Assembly (NCBI GenBank): GCA_036674765.1
Contig: JARVKI010000005.1
Span: forward strand, 744,001-808,000
Length of the DNA stretch: 64,000 nucleotides
Source of the DNA: Seiridium cupressi
Lineage: Eukaryota; Ascomycota; Sordariomycetes; Amphisphaeriales; Sporocadaceae
Reading direction: 5' to 3'
Positions 44,791-54,772 of this stretch are shown piece after piece. The notes beneath the pieces were generated by a model. It did no database searches. It worked only from the letters and a program-made list of their open reading frames with translations, and had not been told where the DNA came from. Positions within the stretch are counted from its first letter, which is position 1. Each line of letters begins with the position of its first letter. Made by a program: the position numbers and the translations under genes.

Positions 44791-45809
44791 ATGCCTTGGG
44801 ACCTGAAAGGAAAGGTTGCAATTGTCACCGGGGCGGGTAGCGGTACGTAATTTCAACCTCTGGAGAATCTAGAATTACATGCTGGCCTGTCTAACCTTCG
44901 CTGAGCAATTGCTAAACGCAGGCACATCCGTCATCTTCGCCGACATTGCTCTCCGTCCTGAAGCGGAGGCAACACTTGCAAAGTTCCCCCATCCATCAGA
45001 AGATGGCAGAGCTTCCTCGATATACCATAAGATGGATCAGTCTGATTAGTCTCAAATATCTGCCACGTGGGAATTTGCCTTGAAGGCATTCGGCAGAATC
45101 GATCTGCTCTGTCCTGGGGCTGGTATATGGTAAGTACTACGAGAAGTTCTGAAGAACGAAAATTAATTGCTGTTGTAGGAAGCCCCCATCCTCGTCCTTC
45201 TGGCATGCTGCAGGAACCTCTCCCTTTGCCAAGGATGACCCCAATGGGGCCCCTGGTGTATACAACGTCTTTGCTGTGAACGTTATGGGACCTATCCGAT
45301 TTTCCCAGATTGCCATTGACTACTGGCTAGGGAACAAGATCGCTGGCAACCTCATTTTCGTTGCGTCTCAATCTGCATATCTCCCTACTATTGGCACACC
45401 TTTGTACAGTGCGGGCAAAGGTGCCCTCACGACCTTCACTCAAAGCTTTGCACAACTCAAAGCCCGCCTGAACATCCGAGTCACTGCTATGTGTCCATCC
45501 GTGACGTACACGTCAGCTACACAGCTAGACCATTGCAAGTCCAAGATCCGGGACTTCGACATGAATATGACAGCAACGGAGTGCGCCGAGGTAATGTTGC
45601 GTATGGTCACCGAGGAAGAATATGGCAATGGAGATGTCGTTGAGGCTATGCAATTTGGTAAAGGGAAATCGGATGTCAGAGTACGCAAAATTCCGTACCA
45701 TAACCTGCGAGCGGATATCGACTTCAATGGTGAATTCAGCGGCAAGAATATCATGGCGGAAGAAGAGAAGCTCTATGAGCAGCTGAAGACGAAGGGTATG
45801 AGACCATGA
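44791..45809 (+). pseudogene. Short-chain dehydrogenase/reductase, disabled
   Basis: Classical SDR sequence: KVAIVTGAGSG at the N-terminus (NAD(P)-binding TGxxxGxG), SVIFADIALRPEAE, FGRIDLLCPGAG, and the catalytic YSAGK preceded by VASQSAYLP. An in-frame TAG stands at 45047-45049, where relatives have Trp (QSD-W-SQI). It lies between two well-conserved segments, so it cannot be intronic. A G-to-A change from TGG explains it, with CpA-to-TpA on the other strand, the kind of change RIP makes. After the GxGxxG loop (donor at about 44840), no acceptor I tried keeps both the frame and the family helix that ends in AEQLLNAG. A normal 49-nt intron (45130-45178) remains. The C-terminal frame from 45179 to the TGA at 45807-45809 is intact. 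It is probably a recent pseudogene. Confidence 0.75.
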
Positions 45810-46261
45810 TAGACTTCTACTTTGAAAGTGTTTCAAAGATTTACGACATGTGTAACCACTTGTGAATATCATGAGTGGGTATATTCACCGCAGGTCCTGG
45901 ATACGCTGATTTTTACAGCAGTCATAAATGGAACTCAAGCGAGTCTAAACTGGTATTCACGTGGGAATTAGAGTTATATATCAGTCTTTGGGAAGGAATG
46001 TTGAAAAAAAGAATTAAAGAAAAAAAGGAAAAGGATCCAGACCTAAACCCTCACGATGTGCGGACAAGACCCCTGGAGCTCACGAGTGAATGAACAGAAT
46101 TGTAGAATTACGCAGGAAATGAGCTGTAGTGTGAGACTTGAGGAGTTTTCAGCATATATCAAGTATGTCTAGTGGTATCGCAGTGCTTTTCCGAGTTCCT
46201 CTCCCGTGACACCGAACGCCAGAAAATGCAAATCACGAACGCTCTCGGCCTGGATCCTGAT
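45810..46261. other. Convergent 3' intergenic, SDR/CMS1
   Basis: About 450 bases with no supported gene. It includes a purine-rich A/G stretch near 45998-46035. Confidence 0.5.
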
Positions 46262-47197
46262 CTAATAGAAGAGCAGTTGCAGAGGTTTCTCCTCTACTGT
46301 GTATCTTTCCTTGAACTCGTTCCTCGCCAGCCATTTTGTCAGAGGCATGGTGATCTCCTTCATGTCGAGAATACCCCTTTTCTTCTGATCGATGTGAGAA
46401 GCATCCACCACAAGTCGTTCTAGATTGGCCAAAGACAAGGCACCTATACACTAATTAGATACGCCACTGCCAGTTTGAAAAGATAGTGCATACCATTCTC
46501 GACAAGATCGCTCAGTCTTTGGGGAGTTCCCACAGCCAGACCAGTTCTGTGCGTCTTCAAGAATTTGATCGACTCATCGATCTTGATATGTTTCGCGAAC
46601 TAGACACGGTTATTAAGTAGACCCACGGAAACCAAATGGTCGCAGCACGTACCAGTTTGGCAATGCTATTCTCCTTTGACTGATACTTCCTCAGGGCCCT
46701 GACAACATCGGCAGCCCTTAGGCCTGCGCCTGCCACGATAATGGTGTGAGGGGCACCTTTCTGTTTGGGCGCTTTCCCCAGATCTTCCGGCTGACCTGCG
46801 TGCTTCTCTAGAAATTCAGGCAGCTTTGCTAGGGTTCTGGGTTCCTGCCATGATGTGGTGTCTTGTATGGAGCCGGCTGTAACGCTTGTTAGTGATCTTG
46901 CCGACGTCGACGCCGAGAGACGGGCATCTTACGTGAAATGTACAAATCTGCGAGTTCGACAGAGCTTAGATCCGTGGCAAACTTGCTTGTTCTTTGGGCA
47001 AGATGGTCGGCCATGAGCTGGGGGTCCATAAAAGCTATGGCAGTGTTCACGCCAAGCTCCGTGTCTAAGAGAGTGTCGTCCTGCTCATAACCCGTCTTCC
47101 TCTTCTTGCGGCGACCACCATCTTCGTCGTGAGAGCGCTTCTTCGACTTGGCTTTAGAAGCCAGGCTCTCCGACTTCGGAATCTTCTCTTCAGACAT
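46262..47197 (-). CDS. CMS1: CMS1-like 90S pre-ribosome protein
   Basis: Four exons, 47197-46933, 46876-46653, 46599-46494 and 46443-46262, give 258 residues. Cms1 is a component associated with the U3-containing 90S pre-ribosome and acts in early 18S rRNA processing in the nucleolus. The N-terminus has a strong nuclear/nucleolar basic region (SKAKSKKRSH, GGRRKKRKTG). The family core follows: the PQLMADHLAQRTSKF region, HTIIVAGAGLRAADVVRALR, then GLAVGTPQRLSDLVENGALSL and LVVDASHIDQKKRGILDM, which recall a degenerate DEAD-box helicase domain. All three introns (56, 53 and 50 nt) keep frame. It is divergent from the aspartyl-tRNA synthetase gene. Confidence 0.93.
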
Positions 47198-47539
47198 GAC
47201 CGTGCGGGTGAAAAGGTGTGATGTGGAATATCGATCAATATCTTTTCGGCTGCTGGAGCCAAAAAATTGGTATTCGGAAAAATTCGGCTAACGAGGCGAT
47301 GAGACGGCGAGATGCCAATACCGTATGACGTGGTGAGTTGCGGTTACCGGTGCCTGCCCCGCCAAAAATAATTGTTGCCCCGCGTCACGCCGAACGCTCA
47401 GACGAGTCACAAATTCGACCCCTCCATCCAGTCACTATATTGGGCACGGATTTCACCACCTCGTCCTACGCTCGTCTTTGTCAATTGCCAATGCTGTTTA
47501 CCTAATCCACAGTCGCCTGTCATTGGAACAACAGCCACG
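47198..47539. promoter_or_regulatory. Bidirectional promoter, CMS1/DPS1
   Basis: 342 bases between two translation starts that face away from each other. Both products serve protein synthesis, so shared control is plausible. No factor site is named with confidence. Confidence 0.5.
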
Positions 47540-49909
47540 ATGTCCGAAAAACCTGCCGAGGATCCTACCCAGGCTTCAGGCTCCGCCGCGCCGGCCGAGG
47601 GAGAGGATGCTGGCCCATCGAAGAAGGCTCAGAAAAAGGCCGAGGCCAAGGCAAAGAAGGAAGCAGAGAAGGCCAAGCGAGCTGCCGAAGTGAAGGAGAG
47701 AGAAGCCGCCGCAAAGGCCGCTGCCGGAGGCGGCGAAGATCTCGCAAAGGAGAACTATGTATGCAGCATGGATTGTGATTTTCAAAGACGCCATGCATTG
47801 GTGCTAATCTAGCGATCTCAGGGAGACATTACACACACCATCACGGTCGATGCCGAGAAGGTCAAGTTGAAGGACATTGGTGACGCACACCTGGACAAGA
47901 CTATCAAAATGCGGGCGTGGATCCAGAACTCACGTATGCAAGGAGCTAAGATGGTATGCCACTCCCAGAGCAATCGTTTTTATTTTTCCTCCTAGAGGAG
48001 CTATACTGACTTCTAACCCTTCTATAGGCCTTTGTAGAGCTTCGTGAAGAACGCAATTGGTCGATACGTGAGTATCTTTTTGATTCTTTCTGCGCACGTG
48101 GACCTGTTGCAGGAACCAAAACTCACCTACACCCGTTTCAGTACTTACATTTTATCTGTCAGATTGGTGACTAACTTTAATTTAATGTAGAGGGTGTCAT
48201 GGCCGTTAGTGCTGAAGGAAAGCCCGTGAGCAAACAGATGGTCAAGTGGACTGGTGGCATTAACCTTGAGAGCTATGTACTTGTCGAAGCTGTCGTCAAG
48301 AAGCCACTCGACCCGGTCAAGAGCTGCCGCGTCAGCGAGTACGAGCTTCACCTCACCAAGTGCTACCTGATCGCCTCCGCCCCCGAGGTCCTGGGAATGA
48401 CTCTGGGAGCCGCTAACAAGGCTGTGGCAAGCTTCGAGGATGAAGATGAGACTGCCCCGACTGAAGCGGTTAAGGACCTTACCATCACCGACCCTGCTGG
48501 TGCGCCCGCTGCCAGCTTGACTACTCATTTAAACAACCCTATCATGCACAAGAGGGCCCCTGTCCAACAGGCAATCGCCGATATACGGATGACTGTGCGG
48601 AAGTTGTTCGCCGAATACTTGGAGTCGAAGGATTTCGTCCAATTCGAACCGCCCTGCCTCATCGGTGCGGCCTCGGAAGGTGGCGCAAACGTCTTTGGGC
48701 TAAAGTACTTCGACAAACAGGCATTCCTCGCGCAATCACCACAGTTCTACAAGCAATTTGAGATTGCCGGTGGTAGAAAACGAGTCTACTGCATTGGCCC
48801 TGTGTTCAGGGCCGAGAACTCCAATACTCCAAGACACATGACTGAGGTACGGGCCGGTATTATTGTCCAAAGGGAACGAGTTGCTAAATATTATCACAGT
48901 TCACCGGTCTTGATATGGAAATGGAGATGTAAGTGAAACCTCGCTATCAGGATCTTTTCTTCATTTTCTTTCATCTTTTATTTTTATCCAGCTTTTCTTC
49001 CCGTGCCCTTTTGGAAATCTAAGAGAGTACTGAGGCTTCACTGAAGCCGACGACAACAATCTACTCATGTACGATACAAATAATAAGCTAACATGTGTTG
49101 TCACCAGAGAGGAGAGCTACACTGAAGTCCTCACCATGATAGAGAGCCTGCTTCTCTATATCTTCAGAGGATTAGAGGAGAAGAGGAAAGAGGAGATAGA
49201 ACTAATCCGGGCTGTCTATCCGTCTGAACCGTTCCTTTTGCCTCCGCCTGGTAAGGAAGTGAGGCTCACTTTTGCCGAAGGACAGAAGCTGTTGCGTGAG
49301 GAGGGGCCTCCAGAATATCGCAATGTTTCTGACCATGAGGATATGAGTACTCCTCAAGAAAAGGCTCTTGGCGCACTAGTTCGTAAGAAGTACAACACCG
49401 ACTTCTATGTTCTCGACAAGTTCCCGGAGGAGGCACGACCCTTCTATGCTATGGAGGATCCTGCGAACCCTAAGGTCACAAATGCCTATGACTTCTTCAG
49501 TAAGTAACTTCTAGAGTTGTTCCGCGCACTTTGTGGCCTGTTTCAGGAGTTACCACTTCCTGATCGAGTGTTTTTTGCTCCTGAAACACGAGCTTTAACT
49601 CCCGATACCTCGCCAGACACACTCAAAGAAGGCTTTGCTAACCCCAGACCAGTGCGCGGACAGGAGATTCTGTCAGGAGGACAAAGAATCCACACACCGG
49701 AAGCTCTTGAGGCCAGAATCCGCAAGAAGGGAGTAGATCCGAAGAGTTCTGGAATCAAGGAGTACGTCGACGTGTTTAGATCGGCAGGTGTACCGCCACA
49801 TGGCGGTGGTGGCATCGGCCTCGATCGTGTGGTTTCTTGGTATCTGAACCTACCTTCAGTTCATCTTTCGAGTTACTATCCACGAACTCCCAAACGTCTT
49901 CTACCTTAG
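47540..49909 (+). CDS. DPS1: Aspartyl-tRNA synthetase, cytoplasmic
   Basis: Seven exons, 47540-47758, 47822-47953, 48028-48067, 48191-48846, 48900-48928, 49108-49499 and 49653-49909, give 574 residues. It is a class IIb synthetase that charges tRNA-Asp. The N-terminal extension is a basic/Ala helix (KKAQKKAEAKAKKEAEKAKR), as in yeast, where it helps tRNA binding. The OB-fold anticodon domain starts near MRAWIQNSRMQG. Catalytic motif 2 is FRAENSNTPRHMTEFTGLD. Motif 3 is GGGIGLDRV, ending with YYPRTPKRLLP. A 29-nt exon (48900-48928) carries FTGLDMEME. The last acceptor (49652) was chosen because it restores DFFMRGQEILSGGQRIH. No mitochondrial presequence is seen. Confidence 0.95.
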
Positions 49910-50608
49910 AGAGCAGTTCAGTATAGAATCGCTTTATTTTGGCCTCGTTTCTCAGTTTGTTCTAGACTCATATGAAAAAATGGGTCTAGTGCATATCTGG
50001 GCTAGCCTTTTTCTATAGAGAGAGGAAAGTCTGGGACTGCCAGTCTCAGAAACAGCAAGAATGATCGTTTTGATAGGTATGAGTTCAATCTCCCATCAAT
50101 AAGTAAAAGTAGCCAGGGCATGATTTGCCCCTTCCATAAGGGCTTTATGATGATATTGGTGTCGTTCCGGTACCCTTTCCTTATCATACTGTATAAACTA
50201 CTTTAAAGTCTCCTGTTAGCGCTCATGGAAGTATTTGAGTCTCGAGCAGGAACATTTGAAAACGGCAGTCTGTATGGAAGTGACGTCCAAAAATACTGGT
50301 TGGAAGTCACGCTTGTTGTGTTCTTCCCCCGTGCCTTCCCCTAAACGCAAACACCACTTCTCTCACACTTATCTTCTCCTAGATTCGCAATGCTTGGTTT
50401 ATTCTTCTCAACTATAACCTTCTCAACCACAACCTCCTCAACCTTGCCAATCCTACACCGCCACAGAGCATTCACACTCGCTTTTTTTGGACGATCTTTT
50501 TGGTGATCATTCCTTCGCTTGTACGATTTATCGGATCAGTAGAAGCACGTAAAAGCAACAAAACAAAATCACGCCGTCTCCTTTTCTCTTTCCACCTATC
50601 TCTCAGTC
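49910..50608. other. Intergenic, DPS1 to CFEM gene
   Basis: About 700 bases. The last 280 bases are strongly CT/CA rich and end in a leader typical of secreted-protein genes. No gene is supported. Confidence 0.5.
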
Positions 50609-51338
50609 ATGCGAGCATCTTCAGTCGTCTCCTTGTTCTTGGCGACCATCGGGGTTACTGCTCTTGATGGCATTAGCATTGCACTGCCTGGATGTGCTGA
50701 GCGATGCATGGTAGACAGTATGTACATCACGCAGTGTCAAGATATCGACTGCCTGTGTCATGAAGAGCACTTTCAGAAGGCGAGCAAGATTTCCGTTTAC
50801 AGTTGATTTCCGCTAACTGATCGGCCAGTCTCTCTTTCAATGCCTCTACTCGCAGTGCGACTCTTCCGACTACGGCCCTGCCCTGCTGCACAGTATGAAG
50901 ACATGCATGACCGCCAGTGCCGAGATTCATGTGGGCTTTCCGACCGTCACCGAACAGCTTGATAGTCGCGAGGAGGAATATCTGGCAGGTCAAGAACTTC
51001 CAGAAGTTCCAGGACTTCAGCTTCGACAGGATAGCGCCGGACCGTACACTTACACCGTTTGGGCCACGGCCACCGTGACGACAACTACCAACGGTCCACT
51101 GCCCGTTACCATCGTCACACACTTTTCTACACCGATTTCGGGAACCGGGGCACAACCCAGCAATCTCCCGGGTTTGGGGCCTGTCACATCCTTCTTTGAG
51201 GCCAACAGCACGCAGGCTACCTCTACAAGACCGTGGATGATCACGGCGAGCGAGACAGGGAGACAATTACCTTCTTATGTGGGACTCATCGTTTGGGCGG
51301 TGAGCTTATTTATCTTAGATTATGCCCATGGAGACTAG
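50609..51338 (+). CDS. CFEM-domain secreted protein, probably GPI-anchored
   Basis: Two exons, 50609-50779 and 50829-51338, give 226 residues. A signal peptide (about 1-18) precedes the CFEM domain, which has its eight cysteines in the expected order: PGC, RCM, QCQ, DCLC, QC, QC, and TC before the end of the domain. A Thr/Ser-rich stalk (TATVTTTTNG) follows. A C-terminal hydrophobic stretch (YVGLIVWAVSLFIL) could be the GPI signal, although a short charged tail comes after it. CFEM proteins bind haem, act at the wall, or serve as effectors. The intron (50780-50828) starts with GC (AAG then GCGAGC) and ends CAG with a GCTAAC branch. Only this choice gives 11 residues between CLC and the next Cys, the family spacing. 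Confidence 0.88.
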
Positions 51339-51761
51339 AGAACCAAGTCGGGAACTATGCTTATACTTGTTGGTTGAATTGTACGTGCTATACAGGGTAA
51401 TTAGACGCTATAACCTGAAAGAATGAAAGATCCATGATTTACCTGTACTCAAGGGTGGCTTTGATAAATGTCCTTTGCTGGAAATTTTAGTCCGTGGCCG
51501 GTCGCATTGGAGTGAATTATATTGACGAAGTCAATTGACGTTATCATTCAAATCCTCTTGTAAGTGGCTACTTTTCAATCTCACTTATACCAATGGCGGC
51601 GGCCGAGTACAGGGGATGTGAAGCGGCCCCACATTGCAGCACCGGGCTGATGCGAAGCTCCGTCTGAGCTCGAGAATTTCCCAAAAACGTCATGCGATTT
51701 CCACAAGCTCCCTCATCGCCAGCACACGTATCATCTGGTGCTCGATACACCCAATTGAGGC
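51339..51761. other. Intergenic, CFEM gene to SHY1
   Basis: 423 bases. No gene is supported. The SHY1 leader is short and contains CA-rich sequence. Confidence 0.5.
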
Positions 51762-53009
51762 ATGATGAAGTCCCCAAGCTGGACGATGCGGCAATCACTC
51801 GGCCACAAAGTCGAACTGGCCTTGCAGCAGCAGTTCCACAGCTCAGCGTCCGCCACCCGTACTACCAGATCACCTATACTCCGAACATGCAGCAGGACGA
51901 ACCCGCCCTCGTCATTCACAACACGGCACCAGGCCCGCCCCTTCTCAAGGACAGCCCGCAGGTACGACAATGGTCCTCGCCAGCCGGCCGAAGACCCCAA
52001 TTTCACCTCGATCCTCGACAACCCGGTGCAGCTCGTGCGCACGGGCAAGCAGCACAACAAGTACGGCCTGGCCTTCCTCGCCCTGATCCCCGTGACAGCG
52101 TTCCTCCTGGGGTCTTGGCAGGTACAGCGGCTGGGATGGAAGACGGAGCTCATCGCGCGATTCGAGGACCGGCTCGTCCGGACCCCGCTACCTCTGCCGC
52201 CGCGCATCGACCCGGACGCGATCCACGATTTCGACTTCCGCAGGGTTGTAGCCAAGGGGCGGTTCAGACATGACCAGGAGATGTTGATCGGGCCGCGAAT
52301 GCGCGATGGTGACGACGGGTACATGGTCGTCACGCCTCTGGAGCGGGACGATGGGGGTGCCGGGCCTGGTCGGGGAAGCACGACGGTCTTGGTCAATCGC
52401 GGGTGGATCAGCAAGAAGATGAGGCGGCAGCAGGACAGAGGTCCCGGTGCGCTGCCTCAAGGTGAGGTTGTGGTCGAGGGCTTGCTGAGGGAGCCATGGA
52501 AGAAGAACATGTTCACGCCGGACAATCGGCCGGATAAGGGGGAGTTTTACTTCCCGGATGTAAGGCAAATGGCCGAGTTGACGGGGAGTCAGGCGGTGTG
52601 GGTTGAGTCTACTATGGGTGGGTGATTGGTTCTTGCTTGATTCTGCATTGAAGGGCCTCCAAAAGAGGACCTCAAGCTATGAGCAACAATTGCTACGGAT
52701 CTATGCTAACACACGACTTACAGAGCCGGATTGGTCGCAGACACTTGACATGGAAGCAAAGGGTATTCCCCTGGGCAGGGCTGCTGAGGTAAACCTCAGG
52801 AATAACCATGCCCAGTATATCTTCACATGGTAAGCATTCGCCTTCCTCTGCTGTATTGCCTATTTGTCTGCCCTCCACCCCCGAAGCAACCTACTGACCA
52901 AACGTATAGGTATGGACTTGCTGCGGCGACTTCAATCATGTTCTATATGGTGGTCAAGAAACCACCAACAGACATCACTCGCCGAGTTCGGATGAACAAG
53001 AACTGGTAA
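51762..53009 (+). CDS. SHY1: SURF1/Shy1 cytochrome oxidase assembly protein
   Basis: Three exons, 51762-52617, 52724-52829 and 52910-53009, give 353 residues. Shy1 is an inner mitochondrial membrane chaperone for Cox1 and haem a insertion in complex IV. The N-terminal about 75 residues are basic/Ser/Thr-rich without much acid, a presequence (the family-like ATG could be either codon 1, codon 2 or a few further in). Membrane span 1 is YGLAFLALIPVTAFLLGSW followed by QVQRL, the SURF1 signature. Other blocks are FDFRRVVAKGRFRHDQEMLIGPR, VLVNRGWISKK and EGLLREPWKK. NNHAQYIFTWYGLAAAT leads into the second span. Introns are 106 and 80 nt, GT-AG. It is convergent with CENP-T, only 168 bases away. 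Confidence 0.95.
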
Positions 53010-53177
53010 GGCAGCAGCTCTGTCGTATAATAATAATACGGCACGGAGTGCGTTTCAAGGGCTGCCGAACACGCAATCCATAAGCCGGCATATCAAAATG
53101 CTGCATTTGGGGTACACATTTGCGCGTATACCGTTGTCACCACTGGAAGAATCACATTACTCGCAATGCGGTTTGCT

Positions 53178-54772
53178 TCAAGTGTTATCCTCGTCTCCGT
53201 CATCATGAACGTCCTGCGCCTTGTGCCTCAACGCTTTGGTTGGGGGTGGGACAGGCATTCTTAACTCCTGTAGCAACTCCCTAGGCAGGTATCGTTGGGC
53301 AAGGGAGAAAGGGGTGGCAGAGGCGCCAATCTGCCGCTGTCTATGTATAAAAGTCAGCAAAGGAACTGTATAGTACTGAAGGGATACTCTGTAAAAGAAT
53401 GCTCGGGGTAATAGAGAAATGGCATACCTTCGCATAAGAGTGATCATATCGCTCTCATCAATCGTCTTTCTCCCTGCATGCTTGGCGTAGGCTGAAAGAT
53501 CATCGCCCAGCTGTTCAAAAAACCAGTCTGTAGCCTGCATAATCGTTTTCATCGTATCTGCTGAGATCTTGGCTTTGCCGCTCCCGGATGTTCTCGCAAA
53601 TGTTGTTGCAAGTCGTTTTACGACACCCTGAGGCAACGACGGGTACTCAATTCCATGCTTGGATATTTGTTTCCCTGCCTTTGTCCTGCCACCTCTCTTG
53701 GATGCTTGTGCTGGGACGGCTGAGATTATAGTCTCGTCCTGTGGCTCGATGTCGTTGTTTTCCTCTGGAATATCTTCGTAGTCCCCTGGCTCCGGATAGT
53801 CCATTGGTTCATTGACGTCGTCATCGTCATCATCAATCATGTCAGGGGCCTCATCCCCGGCTGCTTCCCCCAAAACCGTAGGGTCTCTCACAGGGGATTC
53901 GACCGGCGCCATCATGAAGGTTGTCTCATCTACGCCTTCAGGTATCTCAATCGGCCCGAACAGACTTGCTCGTCCCAAGGTCTGCCGCCTGAGGTCTTCT
54001 GCGTCAATTCTGACTGCAGGTTAGTACGTGCGATCCATGTGCCACATTCGTCTGTCACGTACCGCTCAAGCACACCTGCTTCATCCAACATGACATTGCC
54101 ACTATCGTCCTCCATCGCGGGCGGCGGGAAGAAACCCGAGTCTATGCCAATGTCATCGCTCCGAAGGTCCGGGCCAGCATAGTCGCTAAATCTCACACTC
54201 CCTAGGCTTTCCCGGCCGAGCCTACTTGGACCTTCGCTCCAGGCCCGCCGCGGAAGCTCAATCGAAGTCGCGGTGTAGTGATCATCCTCCAGCCCACTAA
54301 GCCTGGGGGCTTTCAAATCACTATCGTCTTCGTCGTCATTTTCCTGTAGTGGTAGAGAGAAGCGTGGGCGCTCGATTGGGAACTCGTCGTCGTCTTCGTC
54401 CTCAGCTACGGGCGTGAGCGTCGTAGTGCTTACATCTCGACCTGGTGAGGAGGACGAAGATGAATGAACGGGCTGAGAAGCCGGCGCAAGGACCCGACTA
54501 AGGTTCCTGAGGATATCCCTCGGCGTCTCTCTCTGGTCGCGCAAGCTACGCCTCCGAGTTCGGCCGGGTGTGAAGATGGTTCTACGTCTCTGGTCTCTGG
54601 CACGTATGGCGGCACGGGCATGTGGTGTCGCGGCTGGTCGGCGCGCTGAAGCTGACTGACGCCCGGATGCAGGATCGGTACTGGCAGCGCGGCGGTTGGG
54701 TGTCACGGCGCCCGGCGTGCTCGGCGGTGCTAGGCGGTTCTGGTTCGCCGAGGAGGGGTTATTTGAAGCCAT
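53178..54772 (-). CDS. CNN1: Kinetochore protein CENP-T
   Basis: Three exons, 54772-54063, 54009-53428 and 53340-53178, give 484 residues. CENP-T is a histone-fold DNA-binding subunit of the inner kinetochore whose N-terminus recruits Ndc80. The histone fold plus extension lies in the last about 140 residues: PQGVVKRLATTFARTS, IMQATDWFFEQLGDDLSAYAKHAGRKTIDESDMITLMRRQRQ, and FSLAQRYLPRELLQELRMP. The N-terminal part is disordered and Arg/Ser/Pro rich, with several possible CDK sites (TP, SP), matching the Ndc80-binding tail. The central part is acidic. I use the ATG at 54772; the frame opens one codon further to a GTG. The first acceptor (54010) was taken two-to-three bases past a CAG because only that keeps RIDAEDLRRQT in frame. 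Confidence 0.93.

Noticed and set aside
45047..45049. TAG in the SDR as part of an intron
   Set aside because: Residues on both sides match the SDR family without a gap and no donor/acceptor pair brackets the stop.
49653..49909. Aspartyl-tRNA synthetase motif 3 ending YYPRTPKRL instead of SLFPRDPKRL as a sign of a divergent paralogue
   Set aside because: From memory this form occurs in other filamentous fungi, so it looks normal for the group.
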